From NCBI GenBank assembly GCA_029778535.1, contig JAKOQB010000064.1, positions 1-45,415 on the forward strand: a stretch of 45,415 bases of DNA, written 5' to 3'. The position numbers and the translations under genes are program-made. Source of the DNA: Pseudomonadota bacterium (lineage in GTDB: Bacteria > Pseudomonadota > Gammaproteobacteria > Burkholderiales > Burkholderiaceae_F). Below the pieces are notes generated by a model. The model did not search any database. It was not told the DNA's origin and saw only the letters and a list, made by a program, of their open reading frames with translations. Positions 14,836-23,223 of this stretch are shown piece by piece (position 1 is the first letter of the stretch; the number at the start of each line of letters is the position of its first letter).

Positions 14836-15576
14836 TCAGCGTCGCAGGTAGTCGTGCACGACCTTGCCGAGGCCGAGCGTCAGGTCGGTGGCGAGGTGCA
14901 GGCCGCCGACCACCTCGAGCACCGGCAGGCGCGCCACCGGCGCCAGCGCATGCTCGAACAACTGCAGCGCCGCCGGACCTTCCCACGCGCCTTTAAGCCG
15001 CACGTCCTCGAGCCGGTACTCGACCAGCTCGCACACGCGCGGGCTGCAGTCCACGTCGGGCATGATCTTCAGCAGATAGTTTGGCTGCGCCAGCGAGCGC
15101 AGCACCGCGGCCTGATCGGCCGCGCGGTGCTTGTAGCCCATCGTGCCGGTGGCCACGCGCACGCGGCCGTAGTCGAGCGTTCCCACCAGCGTGTCCTTGT
15201 CGACGAACACGCGCGGCCGTCCGAGCTTCTTCGGAAAACCCCAGATCTCGCGGCCGCCGGCGATCGGCGCGTCGTCGTCGAGAAACATGCTGTGCACGTA
15301 CACGCCGGCCGCGCCGCGCAGCGTCACGGGGATCACCTGCCCCGACTCGGTGTAGGCGCCGAAGCCGGTCGAGTCCGGCATGCGGATGAACTCGAACCGC
15401 ACCACGTCGCCGGCCGGCCGCAGCGGCGCGGGCACGACGGCGGCGAGCGCCTGCGGATCGGTGCGGTAGCTGATCACCAGGAATTCGCGATCGACGAATC
15501 GATACGGTCCGCGCGGGTACGACGGACTCGTGAGCGGCATCGCCCACGCATCGCGCTTGACTTCGTTTTCGGTCAT
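14836..15576 (-). CDS. adc: Acetoacetate decarboxylase
   Basis: A 246-residue acetoacetate decarboxylase. The active-site pair Lys116-Lys117 occurs in [10 protein letters not shown], the same context as the Schiff-base lysine of the clostridial enzyme. The Arg/Glu residues around [15 protein letters not shown] and the GxMGYKH segment fit the family. The reaction converts acetoacetate to acetone and CO2. It sits between the patatin gene (ATGA overlap) and bdhA, so acetoacetate from 3-hydroxybutyrate has two fates here: decarboxylation, or CoA activation elsewhere. The length is normal. Confidence 0.92.
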   Translation of the reverse strand: MTENEVKRDAWAMPLTSPSYPRGPYRFVDREFLVISYRTDPQALAAVVPAPLRPAGDVVRFEFIRMPDSTGFGAYTESGQVIPVTLRGAAGVYVHSMFLDDDAPIAGGREIWGFPKKLGRPRVFVDKDTLVGTLDYGRVRVATGTMGYKHRAADQAAVLRSLAQPNYLLKIMPDVDCSPRVCELVEYRLEDVRLKGAWEGPAALQLFEHALAPVARLPVLEVVGGLHLATDLTLGLGKVVHDYLRR

Positions 15577-16715
15577 TGGGAGGCTTCCTTCGCGGTTGCG
15601 GGTTGCAGATCGAATACGCGGAATCCGGCGCGGCCGCGCTCCGGCGCGGCAGCGGCCAGCGCGCGCAGCGAACGCGTCATGTCGTGCCGGCCGAGCTGCC
15701 AGTGCGCGCGCATCGACGCGCGCGAGAACTCGTGGTCCTTGTTCTGCGTGTCGGCGCGCCGATTGCGCAGGATCAGGTGCACCAGGTCGATCGAGGCTTC
15801 GTGCGTGCCTTCGAGCAGGCGCTGCACGTCGGCCTGCGCGCGGCGCTCGGCCGGCAGCAGCGCGGCCAGCGCGCGGATGCGCCGGTGCATCTCGTGCCGC
15901 TCGCGCAGCATGTCGGTCACCGCGCGCGTGCGGCTGGAGTAGCGGATGTCCATCTCGCGCTCCTGCACTTCGGCCATCGTGCGCGGCCGGCGGCCGCGCG
16001 CGCTGAACAGATCCACCTGGAAGATCGTCGCCGCGCCGCCGTCGAGGTTCTCCACCACGTGGCGCAACGGCGTGTTCGACACCAGCCCGCCGTCCCAGTA
16101 CGCGCGGCCGTCGATCTCGATCGCGGGGAAGCCCGGCGGCAGCGCGCCGCTGGCCATCACGTGCTGCGGCCCGATCGGCTGCTGGCGGTTGTCGAAGTAG
16201 ACGAAGTTGCCGGTCTCCACGTCGACCGCGCCGACGGACAGGCGCGTCGGGCCGTGATTGAGGTAGTCGAAATCGATCAGCTCCCGCAGCGTCGCGGCCA
16301 GCGGCGTGGTGTCGTAATAGCTGGGGTCGGGCATCTCGCCCTGCCAGACGGCCGCGCCCGGGCGCGGCGCGAAGAAGCCCGGCACGCCGAACATCGTGGC
16401 CCACGCGGCCGACCATTCGTTGGCCCAGCTGCGCATCGGCCCGTCGCCAAACGGCGCGACCGCGGACGGAATGCCGTCGCTCAACCGTTCCCAGAAGCTG
16501 ATCAGGCGTTGTACGCGCCGTTCGGGCGGATTGCCGGCGATGATCGCCGCGTTGATTGCGCCGATCGAAATGCCGGCCAGCCAATCAGGCTGCCGGTCGA
16601 AATCGACCAGCGCCTCGAAGGCGCCGCCCTGGTACGCGCCGAGCGCGCCGCCGCCCTGCAGCACCAGCGCCGTGACAGCGCCGTTGCGTTTCGCGGCGGA
16701 TTGCGGTTGGGTCAT
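15573..16715 (-). CDS. Patatin-like phospholipase / acyl hydrolase
   Basis: A 380-residue patatin-fold lipid hydrolase. It has the oxyanion loop [11 protein letters not shown] at 21-31, the nucleophile elbow G-I-S-I-G with Ser50 and the dyad Asp207 in YWDGGLVSN. The C-terminal DUF3734-like half (about 250-380) carries [14 protein letters not shown] and [20 protein letters not shown]. It heads the patatin-adc-bdhA operon, overlapping adc by ATGA. That linkage suggests a role in releasing hydroxyacyl or fatty-acyl units for ketone-body metabolism. The ATG at 16715 ([10 protein letters not shown]) fits relatives; a longer frame to 16817 has no coding character. Confidence 0.88.
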   Translation of the reverse strand: MTQPQSAAKRNGAVTALVLQGGGALGAYQGGAFEALVDFDRQPDWLAGISIGAINAAIIAGNPPERRVQRLISFWERLSDGIPSAVAPFGDGPMRSWANEWSAAWATMFGVPGFFAPRPGAAVWQGEMPDPSYYDTTPLAATLRELIDFDYLNHGPTRLSVGAVDVETGNFVYFDNRQQPIGPQHVMASGALPPGFPAIEIDGRAYWDGGLVSNTPLRHVVENLDGGAATIFQVDLFSARGRRPRTMAEVQEREMDIRYSSRTRAVTDMLRERHEMHRRIRALAALLPAERRAQADVQRLLEGTHEASIDLVHLILRNRRADTQNKDHEFSRASMRAHWQLGRHDMTRSLRALAAAAPERGRAGFRVFDLQPATAKEASQ

Positions 16716-16847
16716 GCGAGGTGCCTGCGGTTCATCGGGGTCGCGCCGACTTTCAGCGTCGGCGCCAGAACCCCAGTATTCCGGTTGGCGGCGACCGTGC
16801 CCAGAGCCGGGAGTCACCGCGCAGTCATCAGATGCGCGTGACGTTCG

Positions 16848-17399
16848 TCATCGATCGCGGTCGATCGCCGTCGCGCGCTCGGTGCCGAGCAGCCGGTCCC
16901 ACAGGCTGCAGCTGACTGCGTAGTTGCAGCGCGCGTCGGCCTGGTGATGGCGCGCGTGCCGCAGCTTGGCGCGATACAGCCACGATCCTGCGCGCACGCG
17001 CCGATGATGGACGGCATCGTGGACCGCCGCGTAAACCAGGTAGCCGGTCATCAGTCCGGCGACCAGCGCAGCCGCGAGGAAGCCCGGCGCCCAGCGGGCC
17101 AGAGACTGCCACACGATCAGGAACAGCATGGCGCTGAACCACACCGGCGTGCCGATGAAATCGGCCGGATGCGCGTGATGCCGCTCGTGCAGGCGCCGGA
17201 ACGGTTCGACCCGGTGCAGCACCCAGCGGTGCAGCGCGTATTCAATGCCGCCCCACACCGCCAGCCCGAGCGCGATCGCGCCGAACGCAATGGCCGCGAC
17301 CGCGATCGACGCGTGCCACAGCGCGCGCGTCGCCAGCGCGCCGATCCACACCGGGTACAGCGCGAAGTCCGCGTAGTAGCCCCACTTGCTCAGGCGCAT
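16848..17399 (-). CDS. Fatty acid hydroxylase / sterol desaturase superfamily membrane protein
   Basis: A 183-residue integral membrane di-iron protein. The histidine clusters of the family are all present: HRWVLH near 57-62, HERHHAHP near 70-77, HDAVHH near 126-131 and HARHHQ near 148-153. About four hydrophobic segments surround them. Members hydroxylate or desaturate lipid chains or carotenoids using oxygen. It resembles the short carotenoid or fatty-acid hydroxylases rather than full-length desaturases. It lies downstream of the NarL-type regulator (gap 79 bases) and upstream of the patatin operon (gap 132 bases), all on the minus strand. Confidence 0.85.
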   Translation of the reverse strand: MRLSKWGYYADFALYPVWIGALATRALWHASIAVAAIAFGAIALGLAVWGGIEYALHRWVLHRVEPFRRLHERHHAHPADFIGTPVWFSAMLFLIVWQSLARWAPGFLAAALVAGLMTGYLVYAAVHDAVHHRRVRAGSWLYRAKLRHARHHQADARCNYAVSCSLWDRLLGTERATAIDRDR

Positions 17400-17478
17400 G
17401 CTGCTGCTCCGCGCGGCGTCACCGGATCGATCCGCGTGTCCCGATCACCGCCGTCATCGGATTCTCGGCGCGAGCGGA

Positions 17479-18237
17479 TCAGCCGCGGCGGCCGACCGCG
17501 CGCACCGCCAGCTCGGTCCGGCTGCGCGCGTGCAGCTTGTCCATGATGCGGCTCACGTAGTTCTTCACCGTGCCTTCGGCCAGGAACACGGCGGCACCGA
17601 TCTGCTTGTTGCTCTTGCCCTGTGCGATCAGCTCGAGGATGCGCTCTTCCTTCTCCGTCAGCGCCTCCTGCAGCCAGACCTCGGCGCGCGCCTCGCCGCC
17701 GGCGCGCTCCGGCTTCGGCGCGCTGCTCGCGGGCGGCGCGGGTTCGGCGGCCTCGGCGATCGGCGCGGCGCCGTAGCGGCCGGCGAAGATGCGGAACTGC
17801 TCCATCACCTTGCGCGCGATCGGCGGCGACAGGCGTGATTCGCCGCGCTGCACGGCGCGCACGGTTTCCAGCACCTCTTCCTCGGAGGCGTCCTTCAGCA
17901 GGTAGGCGTGCGCACCGGCGCGGATCGCCTCGAACACCAGATCGTCGTCGTCGTAGGTCGTCAGCACGACCACGCGCGTGTCGGGCAGTTGGGACGTGAT
18001 CTCGCGCGTGGCGACCACGCCGCTGGCGCGCGGCATCTGCAGGTCCATCACGATGACGTCGGGCCGCAGCTGCAGCGCCTGCTCGATCGCCTCGACGCCG
18101 TCGGCGGCCTGGCCGACGACTTCGATGCCGGGTTCGGCTGCCAGCATCATCGCCAGCCCGCGCCGGATCAGCGCCTGGTCGTCGGCGATCAGCAGCCGCA
18201 GCGTTTCGGGGACGGGGCGAACCGGGTCCGGGCTCAT
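17479..18237 (-). CDS. NarL/FixJ-family response regulator
   Basis: A 252-residue regulator. The receiver domain (11-130) has the acidic pair Asp19-Asp20, phospho-acceptor Asp65 in VIVMDLQMPRASG and Lys115 in AYLLKDASEEE. A Pro/Ala-rich linker of about 40 residues follows, then a LuxR-type HTH: LTEKEERILELIAQGKSNKQI and AEGTVKNYVSRIMDKL. The linker is longer than usual. The divergent histidine kinase at 18563 is its probable partner. It overlaps the small upstream gene by four bases. Confidence 0.92.
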   Translation of the reverse strand: MSPDPVRPVPETLRLLIADDQALIRRGLAMMLAAEPGIEVVGQAADGVEAIEQALQLRPDVIVMDLQMPRASGVVATREITSQLPDTRVVVLTTYDDDDLVFEAIRAGAHAYLLKDASEEEVLETVRAVQRGESRLSPPIARKVMEQFRIFAGRYGAAPIAEAAEPAPPASSAPKPERAGGEARAEVWLQEALTEKEERILELIAQGKSNKQIGAAVFLAEGTVKNYVSRIMDKLHARSRTELAVRAVGRRG

Positions 18238-18437
18238 TCGGCGCTCGCGTCCTTGCGCGCCGCCGCCCGGGTCCCTAGGCGCGCGTGCAGTTCACCGACG
18301 AACGCCGACGGCAGGCGTGCGGTGAAGAAGCGCAGCACCGCGGCCACCGCCAGCGCCGCCTGCTCAGGAGACAGGCTGGCGCCGCGGGCGACGGCCTGGA
18401 TCAATTCGTCGAGCATCGCGCGAAGGCCGGGTTGCAC
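18234..18437 (-). CDS. Small acidic/helical protein coupled to the NarL-type regulator
   Basis: A 67-residue protein read from a GTG at 18437: MQPGLRAMLDELIQAVARG and LSPEQAALAVAAVLRFFTARLPSAF. Its pattern of a long amphipathic helix followed by an Ala-rich helix pair recalls the small DUF2267-like modules, but I would not assign it. Its stop overlaps the regulator start (ATGA), so the two are co-translated. A possible role is modulating the regulator or kinase. Size and operon position are the only firm facts. Confidence 0.55.
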   Translation of the reverse strand: MQPGLRAMLDELIQAVARGASLSPEQAALAVAAVLRFFTARLPSAFVGELHARLGTRAAARKDASAE

Positions 18438-18562
18438 GGGTCAGGATGCGCAAGAATAGGCCTGAAGGGAGTCCAGATGACGGCAAGCTTATGCACCCGG
18501 AGCGGGTTCAGGATAGTGACGAGCGGCACTTTGTGGTCACGGCATCGTGCGGCGCGGGCGCG

Positions 18563-20362
18563 ATGAAGGCGCTTGGGCGCCTCGACCCGCGCCGGCACCT
18601 GGCGGCGGCGATCGGCTGGTCGGTTGTGTTGATCGTGTCGCTGGCGTCGCTGGTGGCCGCGAACGTCGCGGCGGACGCGACCGGCCGCCGCGTGCGCGCC
18701 GACACCGAGCGGCTGGTCGAGCAGTTCGCGATCCAGATCCAGCGCGCACTGTGGACGAACCTCGCCACCCGCCTGTCGATCGTGCAGGCGACGGCGGCGC
18801 AGATCGAATCTTCGTCGGACCGCGGCACCGACGCCTTGCGGCGGCACCTCGAAGCGGTGCAGGCGCAGTTTCCGGAGTTCGCCTGGGTCGGCATGGCCGA
18901 TGCCGCGGGCCGCGTGGTCGCGGCGACCGGCGGCGTGATGGACGGCGAAGACGTGTCGTCGCGGCCGTGGTTTCAGCGCGCACAGACGCGGCCTTACCTG
19001 GGCGACGTGCACAACGCGGTGCTGCTCGATAACCGGCTGCCGCGCGTGAACGGCAACCCGCCGCGAGTGATCGACGTGGCCGCGCCGGTCGCCGACGGCA
19101 AGGACCGCTTCGTCAGCGTGATCGGCGCGCAACTGTCGTGGACTTGGATCGAGCGGCTGTTGACGGAGCTGACGAAGACGCTCGATACGCCGCGGCGCAT
19201 CGACGTGCTGCTCGCCGCCGGCGACGGCACGGTGCTGATCGGCCCGCCGAGCTGGATCGGCCGCACGCTGGGAGCGGATACCGATCTCAGCGAGGGCGGC
19301 GCGTATCTGGTCGGGCGGCACACCGGGCGCGTCGACGGCGCGATCGACCTGCCCTGGACCGTGGTCGTGCGGCAGCCGGCGCAGATCGCGCTGGCGCAGG
19401 CGGTCGACGCGCGCCGCACCGTGTTCTACGTCGTGCTGCTGGCCGGGTTCGTCGCCGCGCTGGCCGCGGTTGCCGTCACGCGGGTGCTGACGCGCCGGCT
19501 GGCGGTGCTCGGGCGCGACGCGCGCGAAGTGCGGCGCGGCGAGCGCGAATCGCTGGCCGCACCCGCGGGCGCGGACGAAGTGGCGGACATCGGCGCGGCG
19601 ATCAGCGAACTCGTCAATCATCTGCAGCGCGAGAAAAGGGCGCTGGCGCAGCTGAACGCCGAACTCGATGCGCGCGTGGCCGAGCGCACCGCGCGCATCG
19701 AGCGGATGGCCGAGGACAGCCGCCGCGCCGCGGTGACGCGTGAACGCCTGCGCCTGGCGCGCGACATGCACGACACGCTGGCGCATTCGCTGATGGCGCT
19801 GCTCACGCAGATCCGGCTGGTGCGCAAGCTGAGGCCACGGCTGGCGCAGGACGAACTCGACGCCGAACTCGGACGCGCCGAGGCGGTCGCCGCCAGCGGC
19901 CTGCAGGAGGCGCGGGCCGCGATCAAGCAGATGCGCCACAACGCGGTGCAGGATGTCGGGCTCGGACCGGCACTGCGCGAGCTGCTGCTGCGCTTCGGCG
20001 AGCGCGCCGGTGTGGCGGTCGCTTTCGACGCCGACGACGCGGCCGCGGCGATGGCCGACCAGCGCGCCGAGACGGTGTTCAGGATCGTCGAGGAGGCGCT
20101 GCATAACGTCGAGCGCCACGCGCAGGCGCAGACGGTGCGGGTCGGACTGCGGACGCTGCCGGGCGTGGCCGCGCCGCAGGCCGATGCGCGCACGCGCGTC
20201 ACCGTGGCCGACGACGGCATCGGCTTCGACACGACCGCGCCGCATCCGGGCCACTACGGCCTGCTCGGCATGCGCGAGCAGGCCGCGCTGGTCGGCGCGA
20301 CATTCGACATCCGCAGCGCGCCCGGCCAGGGCACGACGATCGAGCTCGAGTTCGCGGCCTGA
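18563..20362 (+). CDS. Sensor histidine kinase with periplasmic Cache-type domain (HisKA_3)
   Basis: A 599-residue NarX/DegS-type kinase. TM1 is at about 13-35. A 245-residue periplasmic region follows, with dCache features (WVGMADAAGRVVA, RPWFQRAQTRPYLGDVH and VAAPVADGKDRFVSVIGA). TM2 is at about 287-307, then HAMP and a short coiled coil. HisKA_3 has His403 in LARDMHDTLAHSL, and HATPase motifs EEALHNVERHAQA and DDGIGFD follow. Cache domains of this kind bind small organic acids or amino acids. It is divergent from the NarL-type regulator and its small partner, a natural cognate pair. The ATG at 18563 puts TM1 at the N-terminus; ATGs at 18446 and 18491 are alternatives. Confidence 0.88.
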   Translation: MKALGRLDPRRHLAAAIGWSVVLIVSLASLVAANVAADATGRRVRADTERLVEQFAIQIQRALWTNLATRLSIVQATAAQIESSSDRGTDALRRHLEAVQAQFPEFAWVGMADAAGRVVAATGGVMDGEDVSSRPWFQRAQTRPYLGDVHNAVLLDNRLPRVNGNPPRVIDVAAPVADGKDRFVSVIGAQLSWTWIERLLTELTKTLDTPRRIDVLLAAGDGTVLIGPPSWIGRTLGADTDLSEGGAYLVGRHTGRVDGAIDLPWTVVVRQPAQIALAQAVDARRTVFYVVLLAGFVAALAAVAVTRVLTRRLAVLGRDAREVRRGERESLAAPAGADEVADIGAAISELVNHLQREKRALAQLNAELDARVAERTARIERMAEDSRRAAVTRERLRLARDMHDTLAHSLMALLTQIRLVRKLRPRLAQDELDAELGRAEAVAASGLQEARAAIKQMRHNAVQDVGLGPALRELLLRFGERAGVAVAFDADDAAAAMADQRAETVFRIVEEALHNVERHAQAQTVRVGLRTLPGVAAPQADARTRVTVADDGIGFDTTAPHPGHYGLLGMREQAALVGATFDIRSAPGQGTTIELEFAA

Positions 20363-20391
20363 GCCGCGCCCGCGGCGCAGCCATGACTTTC

Positions 20392-20421
20392 GTCACCCGC
20401 CGCGCGCCGGCGCGCGGTGAC
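20392..20421 (+). terminator. GC-rich hairpin downstream of the histidine kinase gene
   Basis: A stem of GTCAC pairing with GTGAC encloses the 8-bp inverted repeat CGCGCGCC/GGCGCGCG, with a small left-side bulge. It begins about 30 bases after the kinase stop. No T-run follows, so it could be a weak or Rho-assisted terminator, or a regulator site. GTCAC/GTGAC words recur at 20434 and 20451 nearby. Confidence 0.3.
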
Positions 20422-20541
20422 GATGTCGTGACCATCGCACGCCGCAATTGGTGACCGCCGCCACTGATGCCGGCGGCGGCGCGTTCCTAAAGTACGCACA
20501 TCATTCGAGGCGCCGAATCCGCCGGGCAACGGGAAATCAGG

Positions 20542-21063
20542 ATGAGCAGAACCGACATCGCAGTGGCCGTGTACGACTCCCATACGCAGGCCGAAGACGC
20601 GGTCCGCAATCTGGCGAAGGCCGGTTTCGACATGAAGCGGATCTCGATCGTCGGCAAGGACTATCACGTCGAGGAGCAGGTCGTCGGCTACTTCAACGTC
20701 GGCAACCGCGCGTGGTTCTTCGGCAAGCTCGGCGCGTTCTGGGGCGGGCTGGCCGGCATGCTGTTCGGCGCGGCGTTCATGTTCGTGCCGGTGGTCGGGC
20801 ACGTCATCGTGCTCGGCCCGCTCGCCTCGGTGATCGCGGGCGGGCTGCAGGGCGCCGTGCTCGGCGGCGGATTGAGCGCGCTGATCGGCGCGCTGACCGC
20901 GCTCGGAATTCCGAAGGACTCGGTGCTGCGCTACGAAACCGCGCTCAGGGCCGACAAATTCCTCGTGATCGTCCACGGCGGCGCCGACGACATCCGGCGT
21001 GCGCGCGACGTGCTCGCGGCCGCCGGCAGCAACGACGTGCAGGCGCACACGACGCCGGCCTGA
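20542..21063 (+). CDS. DUF1269-like / general stress protein with glycine-zipper membrane segment
   Basis: A 173-residue protein. The N-terminal domain (1-55: VAVYDSHTQAEDAVRNLAKAG and RISIVGKDYHVEE) has the ferredoxin-like fold typical of stress proteins related to the general stress protein 17M/DUF1269 group. A central Gly-rich hydrophobic hairpin follows (about 62-125: WGGLAGMLFGAAFM and GGLQGAVLGGGLSALIG), then a second copy of the soluble fold (VLRYETALRADKFLVIVHG). The structure suggests a membrane-associated scaffold, not an enzyme. The exact role is unknown. It lies 180 bases after the kinase and 52 bases before an exported protein gene. Confidence 0.75.
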   Translation: MSRTDIAVAVYDSHTQAEDAVRNLAKAGFDMKRISIVGKDYHVEEQVVGYFNVGNRAWFFGKLGAFWGGLAGMLFGAAFMFVPVVGHVIVLGPLASVIAGGLQGAVLGGGLSALIGALTALGIPKDSVLRYETALRADKFLVIVHGGADDIRRARDVLAAAGSNDVQAHTTPA

Positions 21064-21114
21064 CGCGATGCATCGGTGCCGTCAACTCGCTGCAACAAAC
21101 CGAAGGAGCGCGAC

Positions 21115-21687
21115 ATGAACTTTCGCCTTACCATCGTCTCAGCGGCCTTGTTTCTGGCCGCGACCCAGTTGCCGCTCGGCGCCGCCGCGCAGGCGCGCGT
21201 GCCTGCCGGCTCACCCGACGAATCGGCGAGCCAACCGCAGGCGGCCCGTGCTGCATCCGAATCGCGCGCGCGTTTCACCGACTTGGCGACCTGGTACCTC
21301 GCGGCGGGCGCGCCGCAGCGGCACTTCCGCGTCGCCTATGGCGACGTGGACCGCGTGCTCGCCGACGCCAGCCAGACCGCGTCCGTGCCGCAGCGCGCGG
21401 CCGACTCGGAATCATGGTCGGCCGGGATCGATCACCAGGCGGCTGCCGATCTGAAGGCGGCGTCGCGCGGGATCGAGGGCGCCGCTGCGTGGATGAGCAC
21501 CGAGGCCAAGGCCGCGACCGCGACCGCCGAGAAGAATGCACGCGCGGTCGGCGCCAAGCTGGCCCGCGACGGCGACCGGGCCGGGAAAGACATCGTCAAG
21601 GACTTCGACTCGCTGCGCGCCGCGCTGCAAGGGAAGGGCAAGTCCGGCGCAGGCAGCAACGCCTCGCCATTCGACGTTGGCGCGTGA
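21115..21687 (+). CDS. Exported protein of unknown function
   Basis: A 190-residue protein with a clear Sec signal peptide, MNFRLTIVSAALFLAATQL then PLGAAAQA, with cleavage near residue 25. GGAG eight bases before the ATG at 21115 supports this start over a longer one at 21076. The mature part is hydrophilic and Ala-rich, with a long helix (about 115-170: DLKAASRGIEGAAAWMSTEA and KNARAVGAKLARDGDRAGKD) similar in texture to periplasmic coiled-coil proteins. No cysteine or catalytic motif is seen. It is probably co-transcribed with the stress protein upstream. It converges with the oxidase gene 9 bases away. Confidence 0.65.
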   Translation: MNFRLTIVSAALFLAATQLPLGAAAQARVPAGSPDESASQPQAARAASESRARFTDLATWYLAAGAPQRHFRVAYGDVDRVLADASQTASVPQRAADSESWSAGIDHQAAADLKAASRGIEGAAAWMSTEAKAATATAEKNARAVGAKLARDGDRAGKDIVKDFDSLRAALQGKGKSGAGSNASPFDVGA

Positions 21688-21696
21688 GGCTCAAGA

Positions 21697-23118
21697 TCAG
21701 CCGCCGGCGGATCGCGGCGGCGGCGCGATGTTCTGGTTGACGCGGAAGAAGTTGTCCGGGTCGTAGCGCTGCTTGACCCGCGCCAGCCGTTCGTAGTTGG
21801 CGCCGTACGCGGCGCGGATGCGTTCTTCTCCTTCGGTGCCGAGGAAGTTCACGTACACGCCGCCGGTCGAGAACGGCTCGGTGGCGGCGAAGAAGTCGCG
21901 CGCCCACGCGATGCGCTGCGCGTCTTCGCCCGGCTCCGTCCACACCGCGTTGATGTTGATCCCGCACGGCGCGTCGCGGTTGCCGAACGCGGTCGCGGTC
22001 TCGGCCACGCGCCCGACCGCGCCGCCCATCTGGAACAGCAGCGTGTAGCAGCGCGGCGACGCGTCGCGCCATGCATGTTCGATCAGAGCTTCGATCAGCG
22101 CGTCGCTCAGCGCGCGCAGATAGTGCGACTTCCAGCAGTAGCGCCAGCCCGGCGGCACCGCGCCGTCGAACATCTTCTGGTGCAGCGCGTAGGGCTTGGG
22201 CTCGAGGATGTCGAGCAGCGGCGCGCCGAATTGCTTGAGCTTCTGCAGGTCCTGCAGCGCCCGATCGACCGGTCCGGCGTGGCAGGCCATGAGCGCGACG
22301 ACCGCGCGGCCGTGCAGATGCGGCGGCACCCACGGCGCCGGCGGCGCATGGCGCAGGTTGACGATCGTGGTGACCTCGTCGGGCGTCGTCGCGACGAAGT
22401 CGCGATAGAAGCGCAGCACCTCGCGCGCGCGCTCGGCCGGGTGCAGCACGAGTCCCGCGACCACCGTCGGCCCGACCGGATGCACGCGGTATTCGAGCGA
22501 GGTGACGACGCCGAAGTTGCCGCCGCCGCCGCGCAGCGCCCAGAAGAGGTCGGCATGATCGTGTTCACTTGCGGTGATGCATTCGCCGCCGACGGTCACG
22601 ACGTCGGCCGACAGCAGGCTGTCGCACGCCAGACCGTGCTTGCGCATCAGCCAGCCGAGCCCGCCGCCGAGCGTGAGGCCGGTCACGCCGGTGGTCGACG
22701 CGATGCCGCCCGTGATCGCGAGTCCGAACGCCTGCGTCTCGTGATCGAGGTCGCCGTTCGTCACGCCGGGTGCGATGCGCACCGTGCGCGCGGCGGGATC
22801 GACGCGCACGCCTTTCAGCCGCGACAGGTCGAGCACAAGGCCGTCGTCGACGAGCGCGGTGCCGGCGACGTTGTGGCCGCCGCCGCGGATCGCGAACGGC
22901 AGTCCATGCTCGCGCGCGAAGCGGACCGCCGCGACGACGTCGGCCACGCCGCCGGCGCGCGCGATCAGCGCAGGGCGCTTGTCGATGGCCGCGTTCCAGA
23001 TGCGGCGCGCATCCTCGTAACCGGCGTCAGCGGGCAGCAGCAGTTCGCCGCGCATCCGGGCGCGCAGTTGCGCGATCGCCGCGGAGTTGATCGCCTTGCA
23101 AAGCTCCATCAGGTCCAT
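21697..23118 (-). CDS. FAD-linked oxidoreductase, berberine-bridge-enzyme type
   Basis: A 473-residue flavoprotein of the PCMH/BBE family. His82 in I-R-G-G-G-H-N-V-A-G is the site of 8-alpha-histidyl FAD attachment. The Cys that forms a second FAD link in bicovalent members is replaced by Gly in GLTLGGGLGWL, so a single covalent bond is likely. LRGGGGNFGVVTS and the C-terminal BBE motif DPDNFFRVNQNI are typical. Members oxidise sugars, alcohols or secondary metabolites, and the substrate is not evident. GGAGG precedes the ATG at 23118. It is divergent from an HxlR regulator, the likely controller. Confidence 0.9.
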   Translation of the reverse strand: MDLMELCKAINSAAIAQLRARMRGELLLPADAGYEDARRIWNAAIDKRPALIARAGGVADVVAAVRFAREHGLPFAIRGGGHNVAGTALVDDGLVLDLSRLKGVRVDPAARTVRIAPGVTNGDLDHETQAFGLAITGGIASTTGVTGLTLGGGLGWLMRKHGLACDSLLSADVVTVGGECITASEHDHADLFWALRGGGGNFGVVTSLEYRVHPVGPTVVAGLVLHPAERAREVLRFYRDFVATTPDEVTTIVNLRHAPPAPWVPPHLHGRAVVALMACHAGPVDRALQDLQKLKQFGAPLLDILEPKPYALHQKMFDGAVPPGWRYCWKSHYLRALSDALIEALIEHAWRDASPRCYTLLFQMGGAVGRVAETATAFGNRDAPCGININAVWTEPGEDAQRIAWARDFFAATEPFSTGGVYVNFLGTEGEERIRAAYGANYERLARVKQRYDPDNFFRVNQNIAPPPRSAGG

Positions 23119-23129
23119 CGATCGCCTCC

Positions 23130-23146
23130 GTGCGTGATGCACGCAC
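23130..23146. promoter_or_regulatory. Perfect inverted repeat upstream of the oxidase, candidate HxlR operator
   Basis: GTGCGTG and CACGCAC flank a 3-base spacer (ATG), giving a perfect 7-bp dyad that ends 11 bases before the oxidase ATG. A related half-site CGTGCGCAC lies just beyond at 23154. A second dyad, CACCTGGC/GCCGGGTG, is at 23196-23211, 12 bases before the HxlR start. Palindromes at both divergent starts fit an autoregulated HxlR switch. Binding is inferred from position only. Confidence 0.4.
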
Positions 23147-23223
23147 TATTGATCGTGCGCACCGGGCCGGCAAGTCCGGTTTTTGTACTGGTGGGCACCT
23201 GGCGCCGGGTGTTAAATGGCGGC

